From the NCBI RefSeq assembly GCF_023184515.1, contig NZ_JAAHBP010000001.1, positions 1,178,001 through 1,242,000 on the forward strand: a stretch of DNA of 64,000 bases. The letters are read 5' to 3'. The notes beneath the pieces were generated by a model. The model did not search any database. It saw nothing but the letters and a program-made list of their open reading frames with translations, and had not been told where the DNA came from. Both the position numbers and the translations under genes were made by a program. Shown in pieces: positions 55,048 to 63,227 of this stretch; position 1 is the stretch's first letter; the number at the start of each line of letters is the position of its first letter. The stretch comes from Streptomyces sp. D2-8 (lineage in GTDB: Bacteria > Actinomycetota > Actinomycetes > Streptomycetales > Streptomycetaceae).

Positions 55048-56373
55048 ATGATGCGACGACGTACCACCCTGCTCACCAGCTGCACCGCCCTCGCCCTGGC
55101 GCTCGGCGCCACCGCCTGCGGCGGCGGACCCGTCTCGGCCGGCGGCGGCGACAAGGCGCTCAGCGGCCAGTCGATCACCGTGGCCGGCGTCTGGTCCGGC
55201 ACCGAGCAGAAGAACTTCCAGAAGGTGCTGGACGCCTTCACCGAGAAGACCGGCGCCAAGACGCAGTTCGTGTCCACCGGCGACAACGTCTCCACCGTCG
55301 TCGGCAGCAAGATCGAGGGCGGCAACGCCCCCGACGTCGTGATGGTCCCGCAGGTCGGCGTGCTCAAGCAGTTCGCGCAGCAGGGCTGGCTCAAGCCCCT
55401 GTCGAAGAAGACCGAGCAGGCCGTCGACGCCGGATACGCCCCCGTGTGGAAGAAGTACGGCAGCGTCGACGGCACCCTCTACGGCCTGTACTTCAAGGCC
55501 GCCCACAAGTCGACCGTCTGGTACAGCCCCGACGCCCTAGAGCAGGCCGGCGTGAAGCCCCCGAAGAGCTACGACGAGATGCTCAAGGCCGGGCAGACCG
55601 TGTCCGACTCCGGCCTCGCCGCCTTCTCCGTGGCCGGGCAGGACGGCTGGACCCTCACCGACTGGTTCGAGAACGTCTACCTCTCCCAGGCCGGACCCGA
55701 GAAGTACGACGCCCTCGCCGCGCACAAGCTGAAGTGGACCGACGCGTCCGTCGTCGACGCCCTCACCACCCTCGGCAAGCTCTTCAAGGACAAGCAGCTC
55801 ATCGCGGGCGGCCAGAAGGGCGCCCTGAACACCGACTTCCCCGGCTCGGTGGAGAAGGTCTTCGGCCCGGAGCCCGAGGCCGGCATGGTCTACGAGGGCG
55901 ACTTCGTCGCCGGTGTCGCCAAGGACCAGTTCGGCAAGAAGGTCGGCCAGGACGCGAACTTCTTCCCGTTCCCGGCGGTCGGCGGCGGCGAGGCACCGGT
56001 GGTCAGCGGCGGTGACGCGGCCGTCGTCCTCAAGGACGGCAAGAACCAGAAGGCCGCCCAGGCCCTCCTGGAGTACCTCGCCACGCCCGAGGCCTCGGCC
56101 GTGTGGGCCGAGGCGGGCGGTTTCCTCTCCCCGAACAAGAAGCTCGACCTCGCCTCCTACGGCGACGACGTCACCCGCGCCACCGCCAAGTCCCTCGTCC
56201 AGGCCGGGGACTCGGTCCGCTTCGACATGTCCGACCAGGCCCCGGCGTCCTTCGGCGGCACGAAGGGCACCGGCGAGTGGAAGCTCCTCCAGGACTTCCT
56301 GCGCGACCCGTCGGACCCGAAGGGCACCGCCGCGAAGCTGGAGGCCGCGGCGGCCAAGGCGTACCAGGACTGA
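55048..56373 (+). CDS. ABC sugar solute-binding lipoprotein
   Basis: A 441-residue lipoprotein. The lipobox is LGATAC with Cys at about residue 24, followed by GGGPVSAGGG. The binding domain includes NFQKVLDAFTEKTGAKTQFV, PDVVMVPQVGVLKQF, YGLYFKAAHKSTVWY, MVYEGDFVAGVAK and GGDAAVVLKDG. It resembles alpha-glucoside/maltose-type binding proteins. ATG at 55048 is 8 nt after GAAGGG, and the next gene (permease) begins 6 bp later, making an operon: lipoprotein, two permeases. The ATP-binding subunit is missing here; Streptomyces usually borrows the shared ATPase MsiK. Confidence 0.92.
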   Translation: MMRRRTTLLTSCTALALALGATACGGGPVSAGGGDKALSGQSITVAGVWSGTEQKNFQKVLDAFTEKTGAKTQFVSTGDNVSTVVGSKIEGGNAPDVVMVPQVGVLKQFAQQGWLKPLSKKTEQAVDAGYAPVWKKYGSVDGTLYGLYFKAAHKSTVWYSPDALEQAGVKPPKSYDEMLKAGQTVSDSGLAAFSVAGQDGWTLTDWFENVYLSQAGPEKYDALAAHKLKWTDASVVDALTTLGKLFKDKQLIAGGQKGALNTDFPGSVEKVFGPEPEAGMVYEGDFVAGVAKDQFGKKVGQDANFFPFPAVGGGEAPVVSGGDAAVVLKDGKNQKAAQALLEYLATPEASAVWAEAGGFLSPNKKLDLASYGDDVTRATAKSLVQAGDSVRFDMSDQAPASFGGTKGTGEWKLLQDFLRDPSDPKGTAAKLEAAAAKAYQD

Positions 56374-56379
56374 TACGCC

Positions 56380-57741
56380 ATGACAGCGACCCTCGTGAAA
56401 GAGACGAGCCCCCCACCGCCCGGCCCGGTCGCCGACCGCACCCGGCGGCTGCGCCGGCGCGGGAAGATCATCGCCCTGCTGTTCGTGCTGCCCGCGCTGC
56501 TGCTGCTCGGCGCGCTCGTCGTCTACCCCGTGCTGTTCAGCATCGGACGCAGTCTCTTCGACGCCTCCGGAACGAGCTTCGTCGGCGGCGACAACTACGC
56601 CGAGATGTTCCGCGACCCGGCGACCCTCAAGGCCGTCCAGAACACGGCCATCTGGGTCGTCGTGGCCCCGGCCCTGCTCACCGGCCTCGGACTGATCCTC
56701 GCCGTACTGGTGGAGAAGGTCCGCTGGGCGACGGCCTTCAAACTGCTCCTCTTCATGCCGATGGCGGTCTCCTTCCTCGCCGCCGGCATCATCTTCCGGC
56801 TCGCCTACGACGAGGACCCCGACAAGGGCGTGCTCAACGCCGCGGTGGTCTCCGTCCACGACGCCTTCAAGGCGGAGTCCTCCTATCCGACGGCCCGGGC
56901 GCGTGACGCCCAGGGCCTGACGAAGGAGAAGGACGGTTCGTACCGCACGAGTACGACCGTGTCCCCGGGGAACGCGGTGGCGCTGGGCCTGGTCGGCGTG
57001 CAGCCCGACGACCTGCCGGGCGGGGCCGCGCCCGCGTACGCGGCGGCGGGACGGAAGGCCGCCGCCGACGAACTGCGCGGTGTCGTCTACTTGGACTTCA
57101 CGCCCGGCGGGGGAGGGGAGCAGGGCAAGGTCGACCGGCGCGAGAGCGGACTGCCGCAGATGAGGGTCGAGGCGGTCCGCGACGGCGAGCAGGTCGCCTC
57201 GGCGACCACGGCCGCCGACGGCTCCTTCCGCTTCGAGGGACTCGAACCGGGCTCCTACGAGGTGAGACTGCCCTCGTCCAACTTCGCCCAGCCCTACGAC
57301 GGTGTCTCCTGGCTGGGGCCGGCCCTGGTCACTCCGGCGATCATCGGCGCTTACCTGTGGATCTGGACCGGCTTCGCGATGGTGCTGATCGGGGCGGGTC
57401 TGTCGACGCTGCCGCGGGACGCCCTGGAGGCGGCGCGGATGGACGGCGCGAACGAGTGGCAGATCTTCCGGCGGATCACGGTGCCGCTGCTGGCACCGGT
57501 GCTGTCGGTCGTGTTCATCACGCTCGTCATCAACGTGATGAAGGTCTTCGACCTCGTCTACATCATCGCGCCCGGGCCCGTGCAGGAGGACGCGACCGTC
57601 CTCGCGACGCAGATGTGGCTGGTGTCGTTCGGCGGCGGCAACAACCAGGGCCTCGGCAGTGCGCTGGGCGTGCTGCTCCTGCTGCTGGTCGTCCCGGCCA
57701 TGGTGTTCAACGTCCGCCGTTTCCGAAGGAGCCAGCGATGA
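56380..57741 (+). CDS. ABC sugar permease (MalF-like) with inserted CnaB-like domain
   Basis: A 453-residue membrane permease. Helices are seen at about residues 30-50, 90-110, 120-140, 315-335, 370-395 and 430-445, and the EAA contact loop is EAARMDGANEWQIFRRITVPL (pieces EAARMDGANEWQIF, about 351-364). Typical permeases of this class are ~300 residues; the extra ~165 residues lie between helices at 141-311. This part has the CnaB/SpaA-like pattern GVVYLDF (234-240) and DGSFRFEGLEPGSYEVRLP (280-298), a beta-sandwich that should be extracytoplasmic. It overlaps malG-like downstream gene by 4 nt (ATGA at 57738). Confidence 0.92.
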   Translation: MTATLVKETSPPPPGPVADRTRRLRRRGKIIALLFVLPALLLLGALVVYPVLFSIGRSLFDASGTSFVGGDNYAEMFRDPATLKAVQNTAIWVVVAPALLTGLGLILAVLVEKVRWATAFKLLLFMPMAVSFLAAGIIFRLAYDEDPDKGVLNAAVVSVHDAFKAESSYPTARARDAQGLTKEKDGSYRTSTTVSPGNAVALGLVGVQPDDLPGGAAPAYAAAGRKAAADELRGVVYLDFTPGGGGEQGKVDRRESGLPQMRVEAVRDGEQVASATTAADGSFRFEGLEPGSYEVRLPSSNFAQPYDGVSWLGPALVTPAIIGAYLWIWTGFAMVLIGAGLSTLPRDALEAARMDGANEWQIFRRITVPLLAPVLSVVFITLVINVMKVFDLVYIIAPGPVQEDATVLATQMWLVSFGGGNNQGLGSALGVLLLLLVVPAMVFNVRRFRRSQR

Positions 57742-58577
57742 ACGCGATTCGGCGCGGGTTGGGCAACGGGGTCGTCCAGGCCTTCCTCGTCATTGTGGGC
57801 CTCGTCTGGATGACGCCCCTGGCCGGGCTGTTCCTGTCCTCGCTGCGGTCCGCCGAGGACACGGCGAAGGGCGGCTGGTGGACGGTGTTCTCCAGCCCCG
57901 GGCAGCTGTCCTTCGACAACTACTCGTCGCTGCTGGGGAACGCCGGGATCACCCAGGCGTTCTGGAACACGGTGCTGATATCGGTGCCGACGACGGTGCT
58001 GGTCGTGGTCCTCGCGGCACTCGCCGGGTACGCCTTCGCCTGGCTGGACTTCCCCGGGCGGGAGGCGATCTTCCTCGTCGTGGTCGCGCTGCTGGTGGTG
58101 CCCGTGCAGATCGGTCTGCTGCCGGTCGCCAAACTCTTCGGGCACCTGGGCCTGTTCGGCACGATCCCCGGTGTCGTCCTCTTCCACGTGGCCTACGGAC
58201 TTCCCTTCGCGGTGTTCCTGCTGCGGAACTACTTCGCCGAGATGCCGAAGGAGATGCTGGAGGCCGCCCGTATGGACGGCGGCAGCGAGTGGCGCATCTT
58301 CACGCGGCTCGTCCTGCCCGTGGGACGGCCCGCGATCGCCTCCCTGGCCATCTTCCAGTTCCTGTGGGTGTGGAACGACATGCTGGTGGCGCTGCTGTTC
58401 GCGGACAGCGCATCGCAGCCGCTGACCGTGCAACTCCAGTCCCAGATACGCCAGTTCGGAAGCAACATCGACGTCCTGGCACCCGGGGCGTTCGTGTCCC
58501 TGGTCGTCCCGGTGGTCGTGTTCTTCGCCTTCCAACGGCACTTCGTGCAGGGCGTGATGGCCGGGTCGGTCAAGTAG
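57738..58577 (+). CDS. ABC sugar permease (MalG-like)
   Basis: A 279-residue inner-membrane permease with about six helices (first VVQAFLVIVGLVWMTPLAGL; others in AFWNTVLISVPTTVLVVVL, AIFLVVVALLVVPVQIGLLP and VFLLRNYF). The EAA loop is EAARMDGGSEWRIFTRLVLP (about residues 176-195). The last helix is VSLVVPVVVFFAFQ. With the MalF-like partner it should form the channel for alpha-glucosides. ATG at 57738 overlaps the upstream stop. A terminator follows at 58589, so the cassette ends here. Confidence 0.95.
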   Translation: MNAIRRGLGNGVVQAFLVIVGLVWMTPLAGLFLSSLRSAEDTAKGGWWTVFSSPGQLSFDNYSSLLGNAGITQAFWNTVLISVPTTVLVVVLAALAGYAFAWLDFPGREAIFLVVVALLVVPVQIGLLPVAKLFGHLGLFGTIPGVVLFHVAYGLPFAVFLLRNYFAEMPKEMLEAARMDGGSEWRIFTRLVLPVGRPAIASLAIFQFLWVWNDMLVALLFADSASQPLTVQLQSQIRQFGSNIDVLAPGAFVSLVVPVVVFFAFQRHFVQGVMAGSVK

Positions 58578-58588
58578 CGCATGCGTTT

Positions 58589-58621
58589 CGGGCCCCCACT
58601 TCGCCACGAAGTGGGGGCCCG
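58589..58621. terminator. Terminator between the sugar ABC operon and pgl
   Basis: CGGGCCCCCACTTCG (58589-58603) and CGAAGTGGGGGCCCG (58607-58621) form a perfect 15-bp stem with a 3-nt loop. It lies between the converging stops at 58577 and 58629, so it works for both operons. Confidence 0.9.
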
Positions 58622-58628
58622 AGGACGT

Positions 58629-59414
58629 TCACGGTGACGCCGGCGGATACAAGGAACGCGGCAGTTGCGAAGCCGCCGCCCCGTCCAGGAGCCACAGCGT
58701 CCTGCTCCTGCCGTACGCCCCCGCCGCCGGCGCCTGGATCTCGCCCGCGCCCGAGAGGGCGATCGCCGCGGCCTGGGCCTTGTCCTCGCCCGCGGCCAGC
58801 AGCCACACCTCACGGGCCGCACGGATCGCCGGGAGCGTCAGCGTCACCCGGGTCGGCGGCGGCTTGGGCGCGCCGTGGACGCCGACCACCGTGCGGTCGG
58901 TCTCCCGGACCGCCGGCAGCTCCGGGAACAGCGACGCGACATGCGTGTCCGGCCCGACGCCCAGCATCAGCACGTCGAACGTGGGCACGGGGCCGTGGTT
59001 CTCCGGGCCCGCCGCCTGCGCCAGTTCCTCCGCGTACGCGGCCGCCGCCGCGTCCACGTCGGTGCCGTGAGGCCCGTCCGACGCGGGCATCGCGTGCAGC
59101 CGCTTCGGGTCGAGCGGCACCGAGTCGAGGAGAGCCTTCCTCGCCTGGGTGACATTGCGCTCGGGGTCGCCCTCGGGCAGGAAACGCTCGTCGCCCCACC
59201 AGAGGTCGAGCCGGCTCCAGTCGATCGCGTCCCGGGCGGGCGCCGCGGCCAGCGCGGCCAGCAGGCCGTTGCCGTTGCGGCCGCCCGTCAGGACCACGGA
59301 CGCCGAGCCCCGGGAGGCCTGCGCGTCCACGATCTTCGTGATCAGCCGGGCCGCCGCGGCCTGCGCCATCAGCTCCTTGTCGCGGTGCACGACCAGCTGC
59401 GGTGCCGTACTCAC
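58629..59414 (-). CDS. pgl: 6-phosphogluconolactonase
   Basis: A 261-residue enzyme hydrolysing 6-phosphogluconolactone in the oxidative pentose phosphate pathway. Family pattern: VVLTGGRNGNGLLAALA (about residues 40-56), WWGDERFLPEGDPERN (about 72-87), LLDSVPLDPKRLHAMPA, FDVLMLGVGPDTHVASLFPE (about 146-165) and TLTLPAIRAAREVWLLAAGEDKA in part. Overlaps opcA by 4 nt (ATGA at 59411). It is last in the tkt-tal-zwf-opcA-pgl order on the minus strand. Confidence 0.95.
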   Translation of the reverse strand: MSTAPQLVVHRDKELMAQAAAARLITKIVDAQASRGSASVVLTGGRNGNGLLAALAAAPARDAIDWSRLDLWWGDERFLPEGDPERNVTQARKALLDSVPLDPKRLHAMPASDGPHGTDVDAAAAAYAEELAQAAGPENHGPVPTFDVLMLGVGPDTHVASLFPELPAVRETDRTVVGVHGAPKPPPTRVTLTLPAIRAAREVWLLAAGEDKAQAAAIALSGAGEIQAPAAGAYGRSRTLWLLDGAAASQLPRSLYPPASP

Positions 59415-60550
59415 TTCACCTCCGCCTTCCGGACCGGCTCCAACGCGGGCGGTTCCTGCTTCACCGGTGCCTGCGCCGCCGCTTCCGCAGCGGGTGCTTT
59501 CGCAGCCGCTTCAACGGGAGCGGGGAGGGCGAGTCGTGCTCGCCCGTCACTTTTGGGCTCACCACGCTCTCCTTTGGCCTCCGGCCCCTCCGCAGCCGCA
59601 GGCCGGGGCACCTGAGCCGACCAGGAGGACTTCAGCCGGTCCACCCCGTACCGCAGCGCGGACGCGTACGTGTCGTCCGGGTCCAGCCGCCGCAGCTCCT
59701 CCGCCATCAGCTCGGCGGTCTCCCGGCGCTTGAGCGCCACCGCCCGGTCCGGCTGGCCCTCGATCGAGAGCGTCGCCAGGGAGCCGTCGGCGCGGTCCAG
59801 CTTGATGGGGCCGCAGTTGGTGTCCATCCGCACGGCCGTCAGACCGGGGCCGCCGGACAGCGACCGCTTCACGGGGACGTCCAGCCGGTCCGCGAGCCAC
59901 ATCGCCAGCAGCTCGCAGCTCGGGTTGAACTCCTCGCCCTCCACCTCGACGGCCCGGACCTCGCAGGTGACCTGGTCGAGGGCCGCCGCCAGCATGGAGC
60001 GCCAGGGCGTGATGCGGGTCCAGGACAGGTCCGTGTCGCCCGGGGTGTAGGTCCCGGACCGGGTGGCCAGGTCCCGTACCGGCTGTTCGGAGGCGTAGGT
60101 GTCGGTGACGCGGCGCTGCGCGAGGGCGCCCAGGGGGTCCTTCGCCGGGTCAGTCGGCGCGTTCACCGGCCACCACACCACCACGGGGGCGTCCGGCAGC
60201 AGCAGCGGCAGCACCACCGACTGGGCGTGGTCGACGACCTCGCCGTACAGCCGCAGCACCACCGTCTCGCCGGAACCGGCGTCCGCGCCGACCCGGACCT
60301 CCGCGTCGAGGCGGGACTGCGTACGGTCGCGGGGTGAGCGGGAGACGCGCTTGATGACCACGAGCGTGCGTGCGGGATGCTCGTGCGAGGCGTCACTCGC
60401 GGCCTTCAGCGCGTCGTAGGCGTTCTCCTCGTCCGTCACGATGACCAGCGTGAGCACCATGCCGACCGCCGGGGTGCCGATCGCCCGGCGGCCCTGCACC
60501 AGCGCCTTGTTGACCTTGCTGGCGGTGGTGTCCGTGAGGTCTATCTTCAT
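59411..60550 (-). CDS. opcA: Glucose-6-phosphate dehydrogenase assembly protein OpcA
   Basis: A 379-residue redox-sensitive activator needed for full activity of actinobacterial and cyanobacterial G6PDH. Recognised by ALVQGRRAIGTPAVGMVLTLVI (pieces RRAIGTPAVGMVLTL), RTLVVIKRVSR, PLLLPDAPVVVWWPVNAPTD (pieces LPDAPVVVWWPV) and DLSWTRITPWRSMLAAALD. The C-terminal ~75 residues are Ala/Pro/Glu-rich and probably disordered (AKGERGEPKSDGRAR, PAAEAAAQAPVKQEP), a lineage extension. Overlaps zwf by 4 nt (60547-60550). Confidence 0.95.
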   Translation of the reverse strand: MKIDLTDTTASKVNKALVQGRRAIGTPAVGMVLTLVIVTDEENAYDALKAASDASHEHPARTLVVIKRVSRSPRDRTQSRLDAEVRVGADAGSGETVVLRLYGEVVDHAQSVVLPLLLPDAPVVVWWPVNAPTDPAKDPLGALAQRRVTDTYASEQPVRDLATRSGTYTPGDTDLSWTRITPWRSMLAAALDQVTCEVRAVEVEGEEFNPSCELLAMWLADRLDVPVKRSLSGGPGLTAVRMDTNCGPIKLDRADGSLATLSIEGQPDRAVALKRRETAELMAEELRRLDPDDTYASALRYGVDRLKSSWSAQVPRPAAAEGPEAKGERGEPKSDGRARLALPAPVEAAAKAPAAEAAAQAPVKQEPPALEPVRKAEVK

Positions 60551-62070
60551 GGCCGACGCCAGCTCCGTCCGTGTCGCTCGAGCATTTCGTCCGCCTCGGC
60601 GGGCCCCCAGGTACCGGCCTGGTACTGGGCGGGCTTGCCGTTCTTGTCCCAGTACTCCTCGATCGGGTCGAGGATCTCCCAGGACAGCTCGACCTCCTCG
60701 GTGCGCGGGAAGAGGTTCGAGTCACCGAGCAGAACGTCCAGGATCAGACGCTCGTACGCCTCGGGGCTGGACTCCGTGAAGGACTCGCCGTAGGCGAAGT
60801 CCATCGACACGTCCCGAATCTCCATCGACGTGCCCGGCACCTTCGAGCCGAAGCGGACCGTCACGCCCTCGTCCGGCTGGACGCGGATGACGATCGCGTT
60901 GGAGCCGAGCTCCTCGGTGGCCGTGGAGTCGAAGGGGGAGTGCGGGGCCCGCTGGAAGACGACGGCGATCTCCGTCACGCGGCGGCCCAGCCGCTTGCCG
61001 GTGCGCAGGTAGAAGGGGACGCCCGCCCAGCGGCGGTTGTCGATCTCCAGCTTGATCGCGGCGTAGGTGTCGGTCTTCGACGAGGCGTTGATGCCGTCCT
61101 CGTCGAGGTAGCCGATCACCTTCGCGCCGCCCTGCCAGCCGGCCGAGTACTGGCCGCGTACGGTGTCCCGGCCCATGTCCTTCGGCAGCTTCACGGCGCC
61201 GAGGACTTTGGTCTTCTCGGCGGCCAGCGCGTCCGCGTCGAAGGAGGCCGGCTCCTCCATGGCCGTCAGGGCCATGAGCTGGAGCAGGTGGTTCTGGATG
61301 ACGTCACGGGCGGCGCCGATGCCGTCGTAGTACCCGGCCCGGCCGCCGATGCCGATGTCCTCGGCCATGGTGATCTGTACGTGGTCCACGAAGGACCGGT
61401 TCCAGATCGGCTCGAACATCGTGTTGGCGAAGCGCAGCGCCAGGATGTTCTGGACGGTCTCCTTGCCCAGGTAGTGGTCGATGCGGAAGACCTGGTCCGG
61501 GGCGAAGACCTCGTGGACGACCTTGTTGAGCTCCTCGGCCGAGGCGAGGTTGTGGCCGAACGGCTTCTCGATGACGGCGCGCCGCCAGGATCCGCCCGTC
61601 TGGTCGGCCAGCTGGTGCTTCTTCAGCTGCTGGATGACCACCGGGAAGGACGACGGCGGGACCGACAGGTAGAAGGCGAAGTTGCCGCCCGTGCCCTGTG
61701 CCTTGTCCAGCTCGTCGATGGTGGAGCGCAGCCGCTCGAACGCGTCGTCGTCGTCGAAGGTGCCCTGCACGAAGCGCATGCCCTGGATGAGCTGCTGCCA
61801 GACCTCCTCGCGGAAGGGCGTGCGGGCGTGTTCCTTGACCGCGTCGTGGACCTCCTGCGCGAAGTCCTCGTGCGCCCACTCGCGGCGGGCGAAGCCCACC
61901 AGAGAGAAGCCCGGCGGCAGCAGACCCCGGTTGGCGAGGTCGTACACGGCGGGCATGAGCTTCTTCCGGGACAGGTCGCCCGTGACGCCGAAGATGACCA
62001 GGCCCGACGGCCCCGCGATACGCGGGAGCCGTCGGTCCGCGGGGTCACGCAGCGGGTTGCTGCTCGACAC
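60547..62070 (-). CDS. zwf: Glucose-6-phosphate 1-dehydrogenase
   Basis: A 507-residue enzyme oxidising glucose-6-phosphate to 6-phosphogluconolactone with NADP+. Nucleotide fold VIFGVTGDLSRKKLMPAVYD (pieces FGVTGDLSRKK, about residues 28-38), substrate site RIDHYLGKETVQN (about 196-208, catalytic His), and VEVDNRRWAGVPFYLRTGK-type segment IDNRRWAGVPFYLRTGKRL. GTG at 62070 lies 4 bp after the tal stop, so tal-zwf-opcA-pgl are tightly coupled. Confidence 0.97.
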   Translation of the reverse strand: MSSSNPLRDPADRRLPRIAGPSGLVIFGVTGDLSRKKLMPAVYDLANRGLLPPGFSLVGFARREWAHEDFAQEVHDAVKEHARTPFREEVWQQLIQGMRFVQGTFDDDDAFERLRSTIDELDKAQGTGGNFAFYLSVPPSSFPVVIQQLKKHQLADQTGGSWRRAVIEKPFGHNLASAEELNKVVHEVFAPDQVFRIDHYLGKETVQNILALRFANTMFEPIWNRSFVDHVQITMAEDIGIGGRAGYYDGIGAARDVIQNHLLQLMALTAMEEPASFDADALAAEKTKVLGAVKLPKDMGRDTVRGQYSAGWQGGAKVIGYLDEDGINASSKTDTYAAIKLEIDNRRWAGVPFYLRTGKRLGRRVTEIAVVFQRAPHSPFDSTATEELGSNAIVIRVQPDEGVTVRFGSKVPGTSMEIRDVSMDFAYGESFTESSPEAYERLILDVLLGDSNLFPRTEEVELSWEILDPIEEYWDKNGKPAQYQAGTWGPAEADEMLERHGRSWRRP

Positions 62071-62074
62071 CTGT

Positions 62075-63193
62075 TCAGCCCTCCGAGGGGGCGAGGCGCT
62101 GAAGCTCGGCCTCGGTCGACTTCAGCAGGTCGGTCCAGGACGCCTCGAACTTCTCGACGCCCTCTTCCTCCAGCAGCCGGACCACGTCGTCGTACTTGAT
62201 CCCGAGCTTCTCGACCGCGTCGAGGTCAGCGCGGGCCTGCTCGTACGTCCCGGCGACGGCGTTGCCGCGGATCTCGCCCTGCTCCTCCGTGGCGAACAGG
62301 GTCGCCTCCGGCATGGTGTTCACCGTGTTGGGAGCGACCAGCTCGTCGACGTACAGGGTGGCCTTGTACGCCTTGTCCTTCACACCGGTGGACGCCCACA
62401 GCGGACGCTGCTTGTTGGCGCCCGCCTTCTCCAGGGCGCTCCAGCGGTCCGAGGAGAAGACCTCCTCGTACGCCTGGTAGGCCAGACGGGCGTTGGCGAC
62501 GCCGGCCTTGCCGCGTGCCGCCTTGGCCTCGTCGGTGCCCAGCGCGTCGATCCGCTTGTCGATCTCGGTGTCCACGCGGGAGACGAAGAACGACGCCACG
62601 GAGTGGATCTGCGACAGGTCCAGGCCGCGCTCCTTGGCCTTCTCCAGGCCCTCCAGGAACGCGTCCATGACCAGGCGGTAGCGCTCCAGCGAGAAGATCA
62701 GCGTGACGTTGACGCTGATGCCCAGGCCGATGGTCTCGGCGATGGCCGGGATGCCCGCCTCGGTCGCCGGGATCTTGATGAGCGTGTTGGGCCGGTCCAC
62801 CAGCCAGGCGAGCTGCTTGGCCTCGGCGACCGTCGCCCGCGTGTTGTGCGCCAGGCGCGGGTCGACCTCGATCGAGACCCGGCCGTCCTGGCCACCGGTG
62901 GCGTCGAAGACCGGGCGCAGAATGTCGGCGGCGTCACGGACGTCCGCCGTCGTGATCATGCGGATGGCCTCTTCGACGGTGACCCTGCGGGCGGCGAGGT
63001 CGGTCAGCTGCGTGTCGTAGCCGTCACCCTGCGAGATCGCCTTCTGGAAGATCGACGGGTTGGTGGTGACGCCCACGACGTGCTGCTGGTCGATCAGCTC
63101 GGCGAGGTTGCCGGACGTGATCCGCTTGCGCGACAGGTCGTCCAGCCAGATCGCCACGCCTTCCTCGGAGAGGCGCTTGAGTGCGTCTGTCAT
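62075..63193 (-). CDS. tal: Transaldolase
   Basis: A 372-residue class I aldolase of the non-oxidative pentose phosphate pathway. [12 protein letters not shown] (about residues 41-52) and the catalytic lysine in [15 protein letters not shown] (Lys at about 137) are intact, with [19 protein letters not shown] and [19 protein letters not shown] (about 195-213) after it. Length 372 is typical of the actinobacterial TalB-like group. ATG at 63193 is preferred to the long frame to 63412 because the conserved N-terminus [12 protein letters not shown] begins there. 34 bp after tkt. Confidence 0.96.
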   Translation of the reverse strand: MTDALKRLSEEGVAIWLDDLSRKRITSGNLAELIDQQHVVGVTTNPSIFQKAISQGDGYDTQLTDLAARRVTVEEAIRMITTADVRDAADILRPVFDATGGQDGRVSIEVDPRLAHNTRATVAEAKQLAWLVDRPNTLIKIPATEAGIPAIAETIGLGISVNVTLIFSLERYRLVMDAFLEGLEKAKERGLDLSQIHSVASFFVSRVDTEIDKRIDALGTDEAKAARGKAGVANARLAYQAYEEVFSSDRWSALEKAGANKQRPLWASTGVKDKAYKATLYVDELVAPNTVNTMPEATLFATEEQGEIRGNAVAGTYEQARADLDAVEKLGIKYDDVVRLLEEEGVEKFEASWTDLLKSTEAELQRLAPSEG

Positions 63194-63227
63194 GGAAATT
63201 CCATCTCCTACGTGTCGTATATGAGCG

